From an uncultured Alphaproteobacteria bacterium (GTDB lineage Bacteria > Pseudomonadota > Alphaproteobacteria > Rickettsiales > UBA1997), in contig CAINKA010000110.1 in assembly GCA_903849835.1 (NCBI GenBank), forward strand, positions 1-22,791: a stretch of 22,791 nucleotides of DNA. Reading direction: 5' to 3'. Both the position numbers and the translations under genes were made by a program. Positions within the stretch are counted from its first letter, which is position 1. Each line of letters opens with the position of its first letter. Below the pieces are notes generated by a model that was not told the origin of the DNA, did no database searches, and saw only the letters and a list, made by a program, of their open reading frames with translations. This document shows, piece after piece, positions 14,987-21,419 of this stretch.

Positions 14987-16393
14987 TTGCTAAAAAAAAT
15001 CAAAAATTTTGTCGTTTCTGGCGTTGAATGTTTGCCAATCATCGAAGGAGGCAAAGGTGTTGGAATCACAACTGGCGTGACTGCAGGATATTTCGCAAAG
15101 GCTGGCGCAGTTGGAACTTTTTCTGGCGTCAACGCTGATTCAATCGACGAAAACGGAAGATATATTCCGCTAGTTTACAAAACTCACACTCGTCGCGAAA
15201 GGCACGAAGAATTGATTGTAGACAGCATTCGCGGCGGAATTTCTCAAGCGAGAATTGCCCACGACATCGCTGGTGGCGCTGGTCGTATCCACATGAATGT
15301 ACTTTGGGAAATGGGCGGAGCAGAACGCATTTTACACGGAATTCTTGACGGCACTAAAGACCTGATTCACGGCATCACCTGTGGCGCCGGCATGCCTTAC
15401 CGCCTCGCCGAAATCGCCGAAAAATACAAAGTTTACTACTACCCAATCGTGTCCTCAATGCGCGCCTTTCGTGCTTTGTGGAAGCGCAGTTACCACAAAG
15501 CAGTCACGCTTCTAGGCGGCGTGGTTTACGAATGTCCTTGGCGCGCCGGTGGCCACAATGGTTTGTCGAATGCCGAAGATCCAAATGCCTACGAAGATCC
15601 CTACCCTCGCGTCGCTGAACTTCGCACTTTCATGAATTCGGTCGGGTTAAACGAAGTCCCAATCATCATGGCTGGCGGGGTTTGGAACTTGGAAGAATTT
15701 GAGCACTGGCTCGACAATCCTGAAATCGGACCAATCGTTTTCCAATTCGGCACGCGCCCAATCGTGACGCAGGAATATCCCGTCGCTGATTCGTGGAAGA
15801 AAAAATTAATGATGCTGAAAGAAGGCGACGTCTACCTCAACCGCTTCAGCCCAACCGGATTTTATTCTTCTGCCGTCGAAAATGATTTCATCCGCGAGCT
15901 CAAGGGACGCGAGATCCGCCAAGTTGACTACCGCACCAAACCAATCGATGTTTTCACCGCTGAAATTCCTTTCGGCCAACGCGGCCGCGTCGTTTACATC
16001 AAGCCTGAAGATAAAGCGAAAGTTGACGAATGGATTCACGCTGGCCACAGCGAAAGCATGAAAACGCCGGACGAAACACTGATGTTCGTCGACAAATCGA
16101 AGGCACAACAAATCATCACCGATCAAATCAATTGCATGGGCTGCCTCAGCCAATGCCGCTTCAGCAACTGGTCCGACAAAGAAGAAATGAATCACACAAC
16201 AGACCGCAAAGCCGATCCACGCAGCTTCTGCATCCAAAAAACTTTGCAAGATATCCGCCTAGGGGGCGACGTCGAAAACCAATTAATGTTCTCCGGCCAC
16301 AGCGCCTACCGCTTCGCGACTGATCCGTTTTATGCGAATGGATTCGTGCCAACCATCAAGCAGTTGGTGGATCGGATTATGCTCGGGAAATAA
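14987..16393 (+). CDS. Nitronate monooxygenase-like FMN-dependent oxidoreductase with a C-terminal Cys cluster
   Basis: A TIM-barrel flavoprotein of the nitronate monooxygenase (2-nitropropane dioxygenase) superfamily, which also includes FabK and PfaD; the physiological substrate is unknown. Supporting segments are 'GGKGVGITTGVTAGYFAKAG' near the N-terminus, 'GITCGAGMPYRLAEIA', 'ECPWRAGGHNGLSNAEDP' with the conserved GGH, and 'VPIIMAGGVW'. At 468 residues it is longer than a typical NMO (about 310-380). The C-terminal third has Cys383-X2-Cys386-X3-Cys390 (CMGCLSQC) and Cys415 (SFCIQKTLQ), a layout like the [4Fe-4S] site of 2,4-dienoyl-CoA reductase-type flavoproteins. From memory, long NMO-like proteins of this form occur in alphaproteobacteria. 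The gene is far richer in G+C than xseA beside it. Its TTG start has a good ribosome site. Confidence 0.85.
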   Translation: MLKKIKNFVVSGVECLPIIEGGKGVGITTGVTAGYFAKAGAVGTFSGVNADSIDENGRYIPLVYKTHTRRERHEELIVDSIRGGISQARIAHDIAGGAGRIHMNVLWEMGGAERILHGILDGTKDLIHGITCGAGMPYRLAEIAEKYKVYYYPIVSSMRAFRALWKRSYHKAVTLLGGVVYECPWRAGGHNGLSNAEDPNAYEDPYPRVAELRTFMNSVGLNEVPIIMAGGVWNLEEFEHWLDNPEIGPIVFQFGTRPIVTQEYPVADSWKKKLMMLKEGDVYLNRFSPTGFYSSAVENDFIRELKGREIRQVDYRTKPIDVFTAEIPFGQRGRVVYIKPEDKAKVDEWIHAGHSESMKTPDETLMFVDKSKAQQIITDQINCMGCLSQCRFSNWSDKEEMNHTTDRKADPRSFCIQKTLQDIRLGGDVENQLMFSGHSAYRFATDPFYANGFVPTIKQLVDRIMLGK

Positions 16394-16398
16394 ATTTT

Positions 16399-16464
16399 AG
16401 TCGTAAGTCGTAAGTCAAACCGAGTTTGATGCGACTTACCACTTACGACTTACGACTTACGACT
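16399..16464. repeat. Family B heptamer hairpin (GTCGTAA repeats), copy 1, in the pyrG leader
   Basis: The left arm AGTCGTAAGTCGTAAGTC (16399-16416) is the exact reverse complement of 16447-16464. Between them lie a further partial unit (GACTTACCACTTAC, 16433-16446) and a small inner hairpin, CAAAC with GTTTG (16416-16428). The unit repeated in tandem is the 7-mer GTCGTAA. On the plus strand the hairpin runs into a five-T tract (16464-16468), and the pyrG ATG is at 16474, so it has intrinsic-terminator form right at the edge of pyrG. A second copy of the family precedes purC. Confidence 0.9.
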
Positions 16465-16473
16465 TTTTCAAAA

Positions 16474-18078
16474 ATGACCAAATTCATCTTCATCACCGGC
16501 GGCGTTGTTTCCTCACTTGGGAAAGGTCTCGCCTCCGCTTCTCTCGCCGCACTGCTTCAGGCTCGCGGCTACTCTGTTAAACTTCGTAAACTCGATCCTT
16601 ACCTCAATGTCGATCCGGGCACGATGAGTCCAACTCAGCACGGCGAAGTGTTTGTCACCGAAGATGGAGCGGAAACTGATTTGGATTTGGGGCATTACGA
16701 ACGCTTCACTGGCGTGGATGCGAAGAAATCTGACAACGTCACGGCAGGACAAATTTATTCCAAACTTCTCGCCAAAGAACGCAAAGGCGACTATCTCGGC
16801 GGCACGGTACAAGTGATTCCGCACGTCACCGATCTCATCAAAGAATTTATTTTGAACGACGTAAAGGGCGCAGATTTTCTACTTTGCGAAATCGGCGGAA
16901 CCGTTGGCGACATTGAAGCGCTGCCATTTTTCGAAGCCATTCGCCAGCTCGGTTACGAGATGCCAAATCGTTGCGCCTTCCTACACCTTACGTTGCTGCC
17001 CTACATCGAAAGCGCCAACGAACTCAAAACAAAACCAACTCAGCACTCGGTAAAAGAATTGCGCTCGATCGGCATTCAACCTTCGGTTTTACTGTGCCGC
17101 GCAGAACGCCCGACCAGCAAAGCTCATCTCGAAAAAATTGCCAAAATGTGTTCAGTGCCGATTTCGTCAGTGATCGCCGCACCAAATGCCACAAGCATTT
17201 ACGAGGTTCCGCTGATCTACCACAAAAACGGACTCGACACTGAAATTCTAAAATTTTTCAAACTCGATCACAGCAAGAAGCCTGATCTGACTAAGTGGCT
17301 CGCGATTAAAGACGCGATCGAAAATCCAACGAGCGAGGTCAACATTGCAATCGTTGGAAAATACACTGACTACCGCGACTCATACAAATCGCTGCTCGAA
17401 GCCATTGACCACGCCGCATTTTCTTTGAAGGTGAAGGCGAATATTGTTTGGGTGAATGCGCGGACTAACAAAAATAATTTGCCAAAAAATCTGCAAGCGA
17501 TCCTTGTGCCAGGCGGCTTCGGCGAAGATGGGACCGAAGGCAAAATCGCCATGGTTGAACATGCACGCACGAAAAAAATTCCTTACCTCGGCATTTGTTT
17601 CGGCATGCAAATGGCAGTGATCGAATATGCCCGCAACGTGCTTGGCATCAAGGACGCCACCTCCAGCGAAATTTCTAAAAAAGGCACTTTTTTGATCGGC
17701 ATGATGCATGAATGGCAAGATAAATCCGGCAAAAAAACTAAAAAAGCCGGCAGCGATTTAGGCGGCACGATGAGACTTGGCGCCTATCCCTGCAAAATTT
17801 CAAAAGGTAGTTTGGCTGAAAAAATTTACGGAAAAACTTCGATTTCCGAACGTCACCGTCACCGCTACGAGGTGAATATTAACTTCAAATCGCAATTGGA
17901 AAAAGCTGGCCTCACCTTCTGCGGCATGTCTCCCGACGGACATCTTCCCGAAATTGTCGAAATAAAAAATCACCCGTTTTTTGTCGGCGTGCAATTTCAT
18001 CCTGAATTAAAATCGAAACCTTTTGCTGCACATCCCCTCTTTGTTTCCTTCATCAAAAGCGCGATTCGAAATGCATAA
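16474..18078 (+). CDS. pyrG: CTP synthase (glutamine-hydrolysing)
   Basis: Makes CTP from UTP, ATP and glutamine, the last step of pyrimidine nucleotide synthesis. The 534-residue product has the N-terminal amidoligase domain, from 'FITGGVVSSLGKGLASASLA' through 'DPYLNVDPGTMSPTQHGEVF' and 'DGAETDLDLGHYERF'. The C-terminal class I glutaminase domain has Cys375 in 'YLGICFGMQMAVIEYARN', His509 and Glu511 in 'GVQFHPELKSKP', and oxyanion-loop 'LVPGGFGEDGTEGK'. The frame is open upstream to an ATG at 16426, but this lies in the heptamer repeat; ATG 16474 gives the universal 'MTKFIFITGG' start. No Shine-Dalgarno is visible. The last eight bases overlap the next gene. The hairpin upstream may influence expression. 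Confidence 0.98.
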   Translation: MTKFIFITGGVVSSLGKGLASASLAALLQARGYSVKLRKLDPYLNVDPGTMSPTQHGEVFVTEDGAETDLDLGHYERFTGVDAKKSDNVTAGQIYSKLLAKERKGDYLGGTVQVIPHVTDLIKEFILNDVKGADFLLCEIGGTVGDIEALPFFEAIRQLGYEMPNRCAFLHLTLLPYIESANELKTKPTQHSVKELRSIGIQPSVLLCRAERPTSKAHLEKIAKMCSVPISSVIAAPNATSIYEVPLIYHKNGLDTEILKFFKLDHSKKPDLTKWLAIKDAIENPTSEVNIAIVGKYTDYRDSYKSLLEAIDHAAFSLKVKANIVWVNARTNKNNLPKNLQAILVPGGFGEDGTEGKIAMVEHARTKKIPYLGICFGMQMAVIEYARNVLGIKDATSSEISKKGTFLIGMMHEWQDKSGKKTKKAGSDLGGTMRLGAYPCKISKGSLAEKIYGKTSISERHRHRYEVNINFKSQLEKAGLTFCGMSPDGHLPEIVEIKNHPFFVGVQFHPELKSKPFAAHPLFVSFIKSAIRNA

Positions 18079-18679
18079 AATTCTTCTACTAACATTGCTT
18101 TTAAGCCTTTGTTCCTGCGGCTTTCGAATAATTTACGAAGAAAGAACTGACATCGTTTCCTACGCCCAAGAACTCGCAGCAATCCGCATCAAAAAAGATC
18201 GCACCCGCCTCAGTCAGGAATTAAAAAATAATCTTTACGACGTGCTCAATCCGGACTACATCAAGGTCGAGCCAAAATATTTTTTGGTGTTGGAAGTTAG
18301 TAACGGCACCGGCTCCACCTTCATCACCGCAACCGGCTCTTCCGGTCGTAACAACGCAACTTTAAGCGCATCCTACGAATTCAGAAGTCTTGAAACTGGC
18401 AGCATAATTTCCAGAGGATCGACTGCGGTGAATGACAGTTACGACGTCACTGCGAACCGTTACGGAACCTACGTCGCCGGCGAGTATGTTTTGTCAAACC
18501 TCACAAAAATTGCAGCGCAAAATATCAGAAATTCTTTGGTGAATGACTTGATCGAGGCGAAAAGAAAATGCGAAGATAAAACGCAAATTGAGAAGGGAGA
18601 AAAGTTTGTTTGCCCTCTTACTGAGGTGATGAAAACAACAAAAACAAAATCAGCTGAGAAGAGACTCAAACATCGCTAG
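18071..18679 (+). CDS. lptE: LptE-like LPS-assembly lipoprotein
   Basis: Probable partner of LptD in inserting LPS into the outer membrane. The 202-residue product has signal peptide MHKILLLTLLLSLCSC, with lipobox LCSC and lipidated Cys16, followed by 'GFRIIY', like the CGF(r/t)PLY start of LptE proteins. Later segments fit the family: 'RLSQELKNNLYDVLNP', 'YFLVLEVS', 'NNATLSASYEFRSLETGSII' and 'SYDVTANRYGTYVAGEYVLS'. The C-terminus is a charged helix with two Cys. The start at 18071 is preferred over an in-frame ATG at 18023 because that one lies within pyrG and would bury the signal peptide. It overlaps pyrG by eight bases and the convergent purQ by 30 bases. LptE is poorly conserved, so the name is probable rather than certain. 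Confidence 0.72.
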   Translation: MHKILLLTLLLSLCSCGFRIIYEERTDIVSYAQELAAIRIKKDRTRLSQELKNNLYDVLNPDYIKVEPKYFLVLEVSNGTGSTFITATGSSGRNNATLSASYEFRSLETGSIISRGSTAVNDSYDVTANRYGTYVAGEYVLSNLTKIAAQNIRNSLVNDLIEAKRKCEDKTQIEKGEKFVCPLTEVMKTTKTKSAEKRLKHR

Positions 18680-19330
18680 CCCATCTTCCGATCCAGTATT
18701 TTCATCAATCGCCCTTTCCGGATGAGGCATCATTCCAAGTACATTTTTTTGATCGTTAAAAATTCCAGCAATGCTCAAAGCTGAGCCATTCGGATTAGAT
18801 TCATCAGTAACATTTCCACTAACATCAACGTAGCGGAAGGCAATATTTCCACCGTCTTCCAGCTTTTTTAAAACTTCATTATCAGCCAAATAATTCCCAT
18901 CCATGTGAGCAATTGGAACTCTGATGATCTGATGTTTTTTATATTTTTTTGTGAAAGAAGAATCGGAATTTTCAACGCGCAAATGAACTTCACGGCAAAT
19001 GAATTTCATTTTTTTATTTCGAACAAGAACTCCAGGAAGAAGGCCGGCTTCGGTAATAATTTGAAAACCGTTACAAATTCCAAGAACCTTAACACCGCGC
19101 GCCGCAAGCCTTTTCACCTCTTGCATTACCGGTGAAATCGCCGCCATCGCTCCAGAACGCAAATAATCGCCGTAGGAAAAACCTCCCGGAATGATGATTA
19201 AATCCAGATCGTCATCGAGCTTAGTTTCTTGGTGCCAAATTTTTTGGATTTTACTTCCAACTTTTTGCAAAGCTGTGACCGCGTCGCGATCGCAATTGGA
19301 ACCGGGAAAGGTGATTACTGCTGATTTCAT
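18650..19330 (-). CDS. purQ: Phosphoribosylformylglycinamidine synthase, glutaminase subunit PurQ
   Basis: Supplies ammonia from glutamine to PurL in step four of purine synthesis, within a PurL-PurQ-PurS complex. The 226-residue class I glutaminase opens 'MKSAVITFPGSNCDRDAVTA'. It has 'IIIPGGFSYGDYLRSGA', the nucleophile Cys86 in 'VLGICNGFQIITEAGLLPG', and the His203/Glu205 pair in 'MMPHPERA'. An in-frame ATG at 19348 would add six residues and overlap the repeat; 19330 fits the family start. No Shine-Dalgarno is visible. A family A repeat (19344-19406) separates it from purS. The 3' end overlaps the convergent LptE-like gene by 30 bases. The large subunit purL is not in the window. Confidence 0.97.
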   Translation of the reverse strand: MKSAVITFPGSNCDRDAVTALQKVGSKIQKIWHQETKLDDDLDLIIIPGGFSYGDYLRSGAMAAISPVMQEVKRLAARGVKVLGICNGFQIITEAGLLPGVLVRNKKMKFICREVHLRVENSDSSFTKKYKKHQIIRVPIAHMDGNYLADNEVLKKLEDGGNIAFRYVDVSGNVTDESNPNGSALSIAGIFNDQKNVLGMMPHPERAIDENTGSEDGLAMFESLLS

Positions 19331-19343
19331 TAAAAAGAAAATT

Positions 19344-19406
19344 GTCACCCCGAGCCTGTCGAAGGGTGCTTACCTCAGAATCATGCTTCGACAGGCTCAG
19401 CATGAC
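19344..19406. repeat. Family A palindromic repeat, copy 3, between purS and purQ
   Basis: The right arm (19380-19406) matches copy 1, with CATGCT (19382-19387) and AGCATG (19399-19404) bounding the TCGACAGGCTC core. The left arm keeps the core GAGCCTGTCGA, but its boundary palindrome has changed to CACCC (19346-19350) with GGGTG (19364-19368), still self-complementary. The element lies in the 82-base gap between purS and purQ, read leftwards, 13 bases before the purQ start codon. Confidence 0.9.
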
Positions 19407-19412
19407 ATAAGA

Positions 19413-19658
19413 TTAATTTAACACTTCAAAGGAGTAGTCTTCGATGATTTTATTCACGAGCAATTTGTCGCAAATTTCGTCGACAATTTTTTTGATTTTT
19501 GCTGAATCGGTTTCGGTAATGTCCAGCTCTATAACCTTTCCCTGTCTGACTTGCGAGATTTGGGCAAAGCCAAGATTTTTTTGCAAAGAAGTTTCGATCG
19601 CTTTGCCTTGAGTGTCGAGAACGGCTTTTTTTAGGGTGATTAGAATTCTGATTTTCAT
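19413..19658 (-). CDS. purS: Phosphoribosylformylglycinamidine synthase subunit PurS
   Basis: Small structural subunit that bridges PurL and PurQ for ammonia transfer, used by organisms with the split (three-subunit) enzyme. The 81-residue product has the normal length and family pattern: an N-terminal strand with 'KKAVLDTQGKAIETSLQKNL' (the V-L-D-P/T-x-G motif), 'ISQVRQGKVIELDI', and a C-terminal helix and strand 'EICDKLLVNKIIEDYSFEV'. The start is two bases after the purC stop, so it is cotranscribed and probably coupled. Its stop lies 6 bases before the family A repeat that separates it from purQ. Confidence 0.94.
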   Translation of the reverse strand: MKIRILITLKKAVLDTQGKAIETSLQKNLGFAQISQVRQGKVIELDITETDSAKIKKIVDEICDKLLVNKIIEDYSFEVLN

Positions 19659-19660
19659 GT

Positions 19661-20380
19661 TTAGTTAATTTTAATTCCAAGTCTTGAAGCCACGTCTGAG
19701 TAAGCCTCAACGAGGCCACCCAAATCACGACGGAAGCGGTCTTTGTCTAATTTTTCGGAAGTTTTTTCGTCCCAGAGTCTGCAACTGTCAGGACTGATCT
19801 CGTCAGCCAATAAAATATTTTCGGCGGCATCAAAACCAAATTCAATTTTGAAATCAACCAGTTTGATGCCGATTTTTTTAAAAATTTCGCGCAATGTTTC
19901 GTTGATTTTGAAAGTGTAATTTTTGATTTGTTCAAGCTGTGCACGAGTTACAGCGCCAAGGACATTCACCGCATGATCGTCATTAATCAGCGGATCACCG
20001 AGCGCGTCATTTTTCAAACAAATTTCGAAAACTGGCGCCGGTAATTCCAAACCTTCTTCGATGCCCAAACGCTTCGCCATCGAACCTGCAGTCACGTTGC
20101 GCACAATCACTTCCAACGGAATAATTTTTACTTTTTTCACCAATTGTTCGCGCTCATTCAGACGTTTTACGAAATGCGTCGGAACCCCAGCCCGAGCCAT
20201 TTCAAGCATGATGTGCTCCGAAATAAAATTGTTCAAAACACCCTTCCCTTCAATCACCGCTTTTTTCTGCGCGTTGAAAGCGGTGGCATCGTCTTTAAAA
20301 AATTGGATGAGAAGATTTTCATCCTCGGTGGTAAAAAGTTGCTTGGCTTTACCTTCGTAAATTTTTTGAATTTTTTTCAT
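19661..20380 (-). CDS. purC: Phosphoribosylaminoimidazole-succinocarboxamide synthase (SAICAR synthetase)
   Basis: ATP-dependent ligation of aspartate to CAIR in purine synthesis. The 239-residue product has the normal short-form length. Motifs are 'KIYEGKAKQLFTTEDENLL' at the N-terminus (glycine-rich ATP loop), 'FFKDDATAFNAQKKAVIEGK', 'PLEVIVRNVTAGSMAKRLG', 'LVDFKIEFGFD' and 'LADEISPDSCRLWD'. The ATG at 20380 directly follows a seven-T run that ends the family B hairpin (20390-20465), so the ribosome site would have to fall inside that hairpin; no Shine-Dalgarno is seen. The order purC-purS-purQ is an alphaproteobacterial arrangement, usually continued by purL, which is absent here. Confidence 0.97.
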   Translation of the reverse strand: MKKIQKIYEGKAKQLFTTEDENLLIQFFKDDATAFNAQKKAVIEGKGVLNNFISEHIMLEMARAGVPTHFVKRLNEREQLVKKVKIIPLEVIVRNVTAGSMAKRLGIEEGLELPAPVFEICLKNDALGDPLINDDHAVNVLGAVTRAQLEQIKNYTFKINETLREIFKKIGIKLVDFKIEFGFDAAENILLADEISPDSCRLWDEKTSEKLDKDRFRRDLGGLVEAYSDVASRLGIKIN

Positions 20381-20389
20381 AAAAAAATT

Positions 20390-20465
20390 AGTCGTAAGTC
20401 GTAAGTCGTAAGTCGTAAGTCGTAGTCCGGATTGACTTACGACTTATGACTTACGACTTACGACT
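20390..20465. repeat. Family B heptamer hairpin (GTCGTAA repeats), copy 2, between hemF and purC
   Basis: Arms 20390-20421 and 20434-20465 are 32 bases each, complementary with a single mismatch, around the 12-base loop GTAGTCCGGATT. Each arm is four tandem copies of the heptamer GTCGTAA or its complement. Both outer flanks are homopolymeric: T-rich after 20465 on the plus strand, and AATTTTTTT on the minus strand just before the purC ATG. It could therefore act as a terminator in either direction. Read leftwards it separates hemF from purC; it begins 7 bases after the hemF stop. Confidence 0.93.
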
Positions 20466-20472
20466 TTTTTTA

Positions 20473-21345
20473 TTACTCCCAAATTACAACCGGCGGTAAC
20501 GACATCAAAATCGCTTCCGCATTGCCTCCAGTCATCAATCCGAATTTTGTTCCGCGATCGTAAAGCAAATTAAATTCGGCGTAGAGCCCGCGTTTTTTTA
20601 ATTGGATTTCACGTTGATCATCAGTCCATTTTTCATGCATGTGACGACGCACAAGTTGCGGAAAAATTTCTAAAAAAGCCAGCCCGACATTTTTGGTGAA
20701 GTCGAAATTTTTTTCAAAATCGTCAGCGGGATTACTTTCGAGGTAATCGTAAAAAATTCCACCAACGCCGCGTGCCACACCGCGATGTTTGATAAAAAAA
20801 TATTCGTCGCACCATTTTTTAAATTTGACGTAATAATCTGGCGAAGCCTTGTCGCAAGCGGCTTGAAAGGCTGCATGAAAATCGCGAGTATCAGCTTCAA
20901 CCTCGATCATCGGATTTAAATCTGCACCACCACCAAACCAATTTTTTCCCGTCGACGCGTAGCGCGACAGACCTTGTCCCACGCAAATAAATCGCGTATT
21001 CATGTGAACCGCCGGAACCAAAGGCGATTTCATGTGCGCCACCAACGAAATTCCGCTGGCCCAAAATGCGCCATTTTTTTCGGTGCCGGGAATTTGAGCA
21101 CGAAATTCTTCACTAAACTCGCCGCAAACTTTAGAAAAATTCACACCAACTTTTTCAAAAACATTGCCTTTCATCAGCGACATTTCACCACCTCCGCCAC
21201 CGTCACGCTCCCAATTTTTTCGAATGAATTTTCCAGCATTTTTTGCAAAAAACTCTTCTTCAATTTTTTCAAATTCCACACAAATTTTATCACGCAGAAG
21301 TTGAAACCATTGCGATGTAACTCGCTGTTTTTCTTGGATTTGCAC
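20473..21345 (-). CDS. hemF: Oxygen-dependent coproporphyrinogen III oxidase
   Basis: Oxidatively decarboxylates coproporphyrinogen III to protoporphyrinogen IX in heme synthesis, requiring O2, so the organism respires oxygen at least at times. The 290-residue product has family blocks 'RDGGGGGEMSLMKGNVFEKV', 'SLVAHMKSPLVPAVHMNTRF', 'GKNWFGGGADLNPM', 'KHRGVARGVGGIFYDYLES' and 'RRHMHEKWTDDQREIQLKKR' through 'EFNLLYDRGTKFGLMTGGNA' to the C-terminal 'ILMSLPPVVIWE'. The predicted start is GTG at 21345; the next Met is well inside the first conserved block, so an upstream non-ATG start is needed. It is divergent from tyrS with 74 bases between. The family B hairpin lies immediately after its stop. 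Confidence 0.97.
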   Translation of the reverse strand: MQIQEKQRVTSQWFQLLRDKICVEFEKIEEEFFAKNAGKFIRKNWERDGGGGGEMSLMKGNVFEKVGVNFSKVCGEFSEEFRAQIPGTEKNGAFWASGISLVAHMKSPLVPAVHMNTRFICVGQGLSRYASTGKNWFGGGADLNPMIEVEADTRDFHAAFQAACDKASPDYYVKFKKWCDEYFFIKHRGVARGVGGIFYDYLESNPADDFEKNFDFTKNVGLAFLEIFPQLVRRHMHEKWTDDQREIQLKKRGLYAEFNLLYDRGTKFGLMTGGNAEAILMSLPPVVIWE

Positions 21346-21419
21346 GGCTTTACGCTTGATTAATTACGAATTGGAAGACAATTTTCTGCATAAATTTTCG
21401 CGCAACCTAACCATCCAAA

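Noticed and set aside
15806..16249. Long antisense frame inside the flavoprotein gene (147 residues)
   Set aside because: It is the mirror of a G+C-rich conserved coding region; the peptide is Ala/Val/Phe-rich without any recognisable domain and the sense gene is well supported.
16426..16473. Extension of pyrG to an ATG at 16426
   Set aside because: The 16 extra residues are translated from the heptamer hairpin; CTP synthases start at the 'MTKFIFITGG' encoded from 16474.
20390..20465. CRISPR-like array from the repeated GTCGTAA units
   Set aside because: Units are contiguous 7-mers with no spacers and form one inverted repeat; there are no cas genes.
21346..21419. Promoter boxes for tyrS (TTGATT with CAATTT, or TTGGAA with TAAATT)
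   Set aside because: Matches are weak or badly spaced and no better than chance in A+T-rich sequence.
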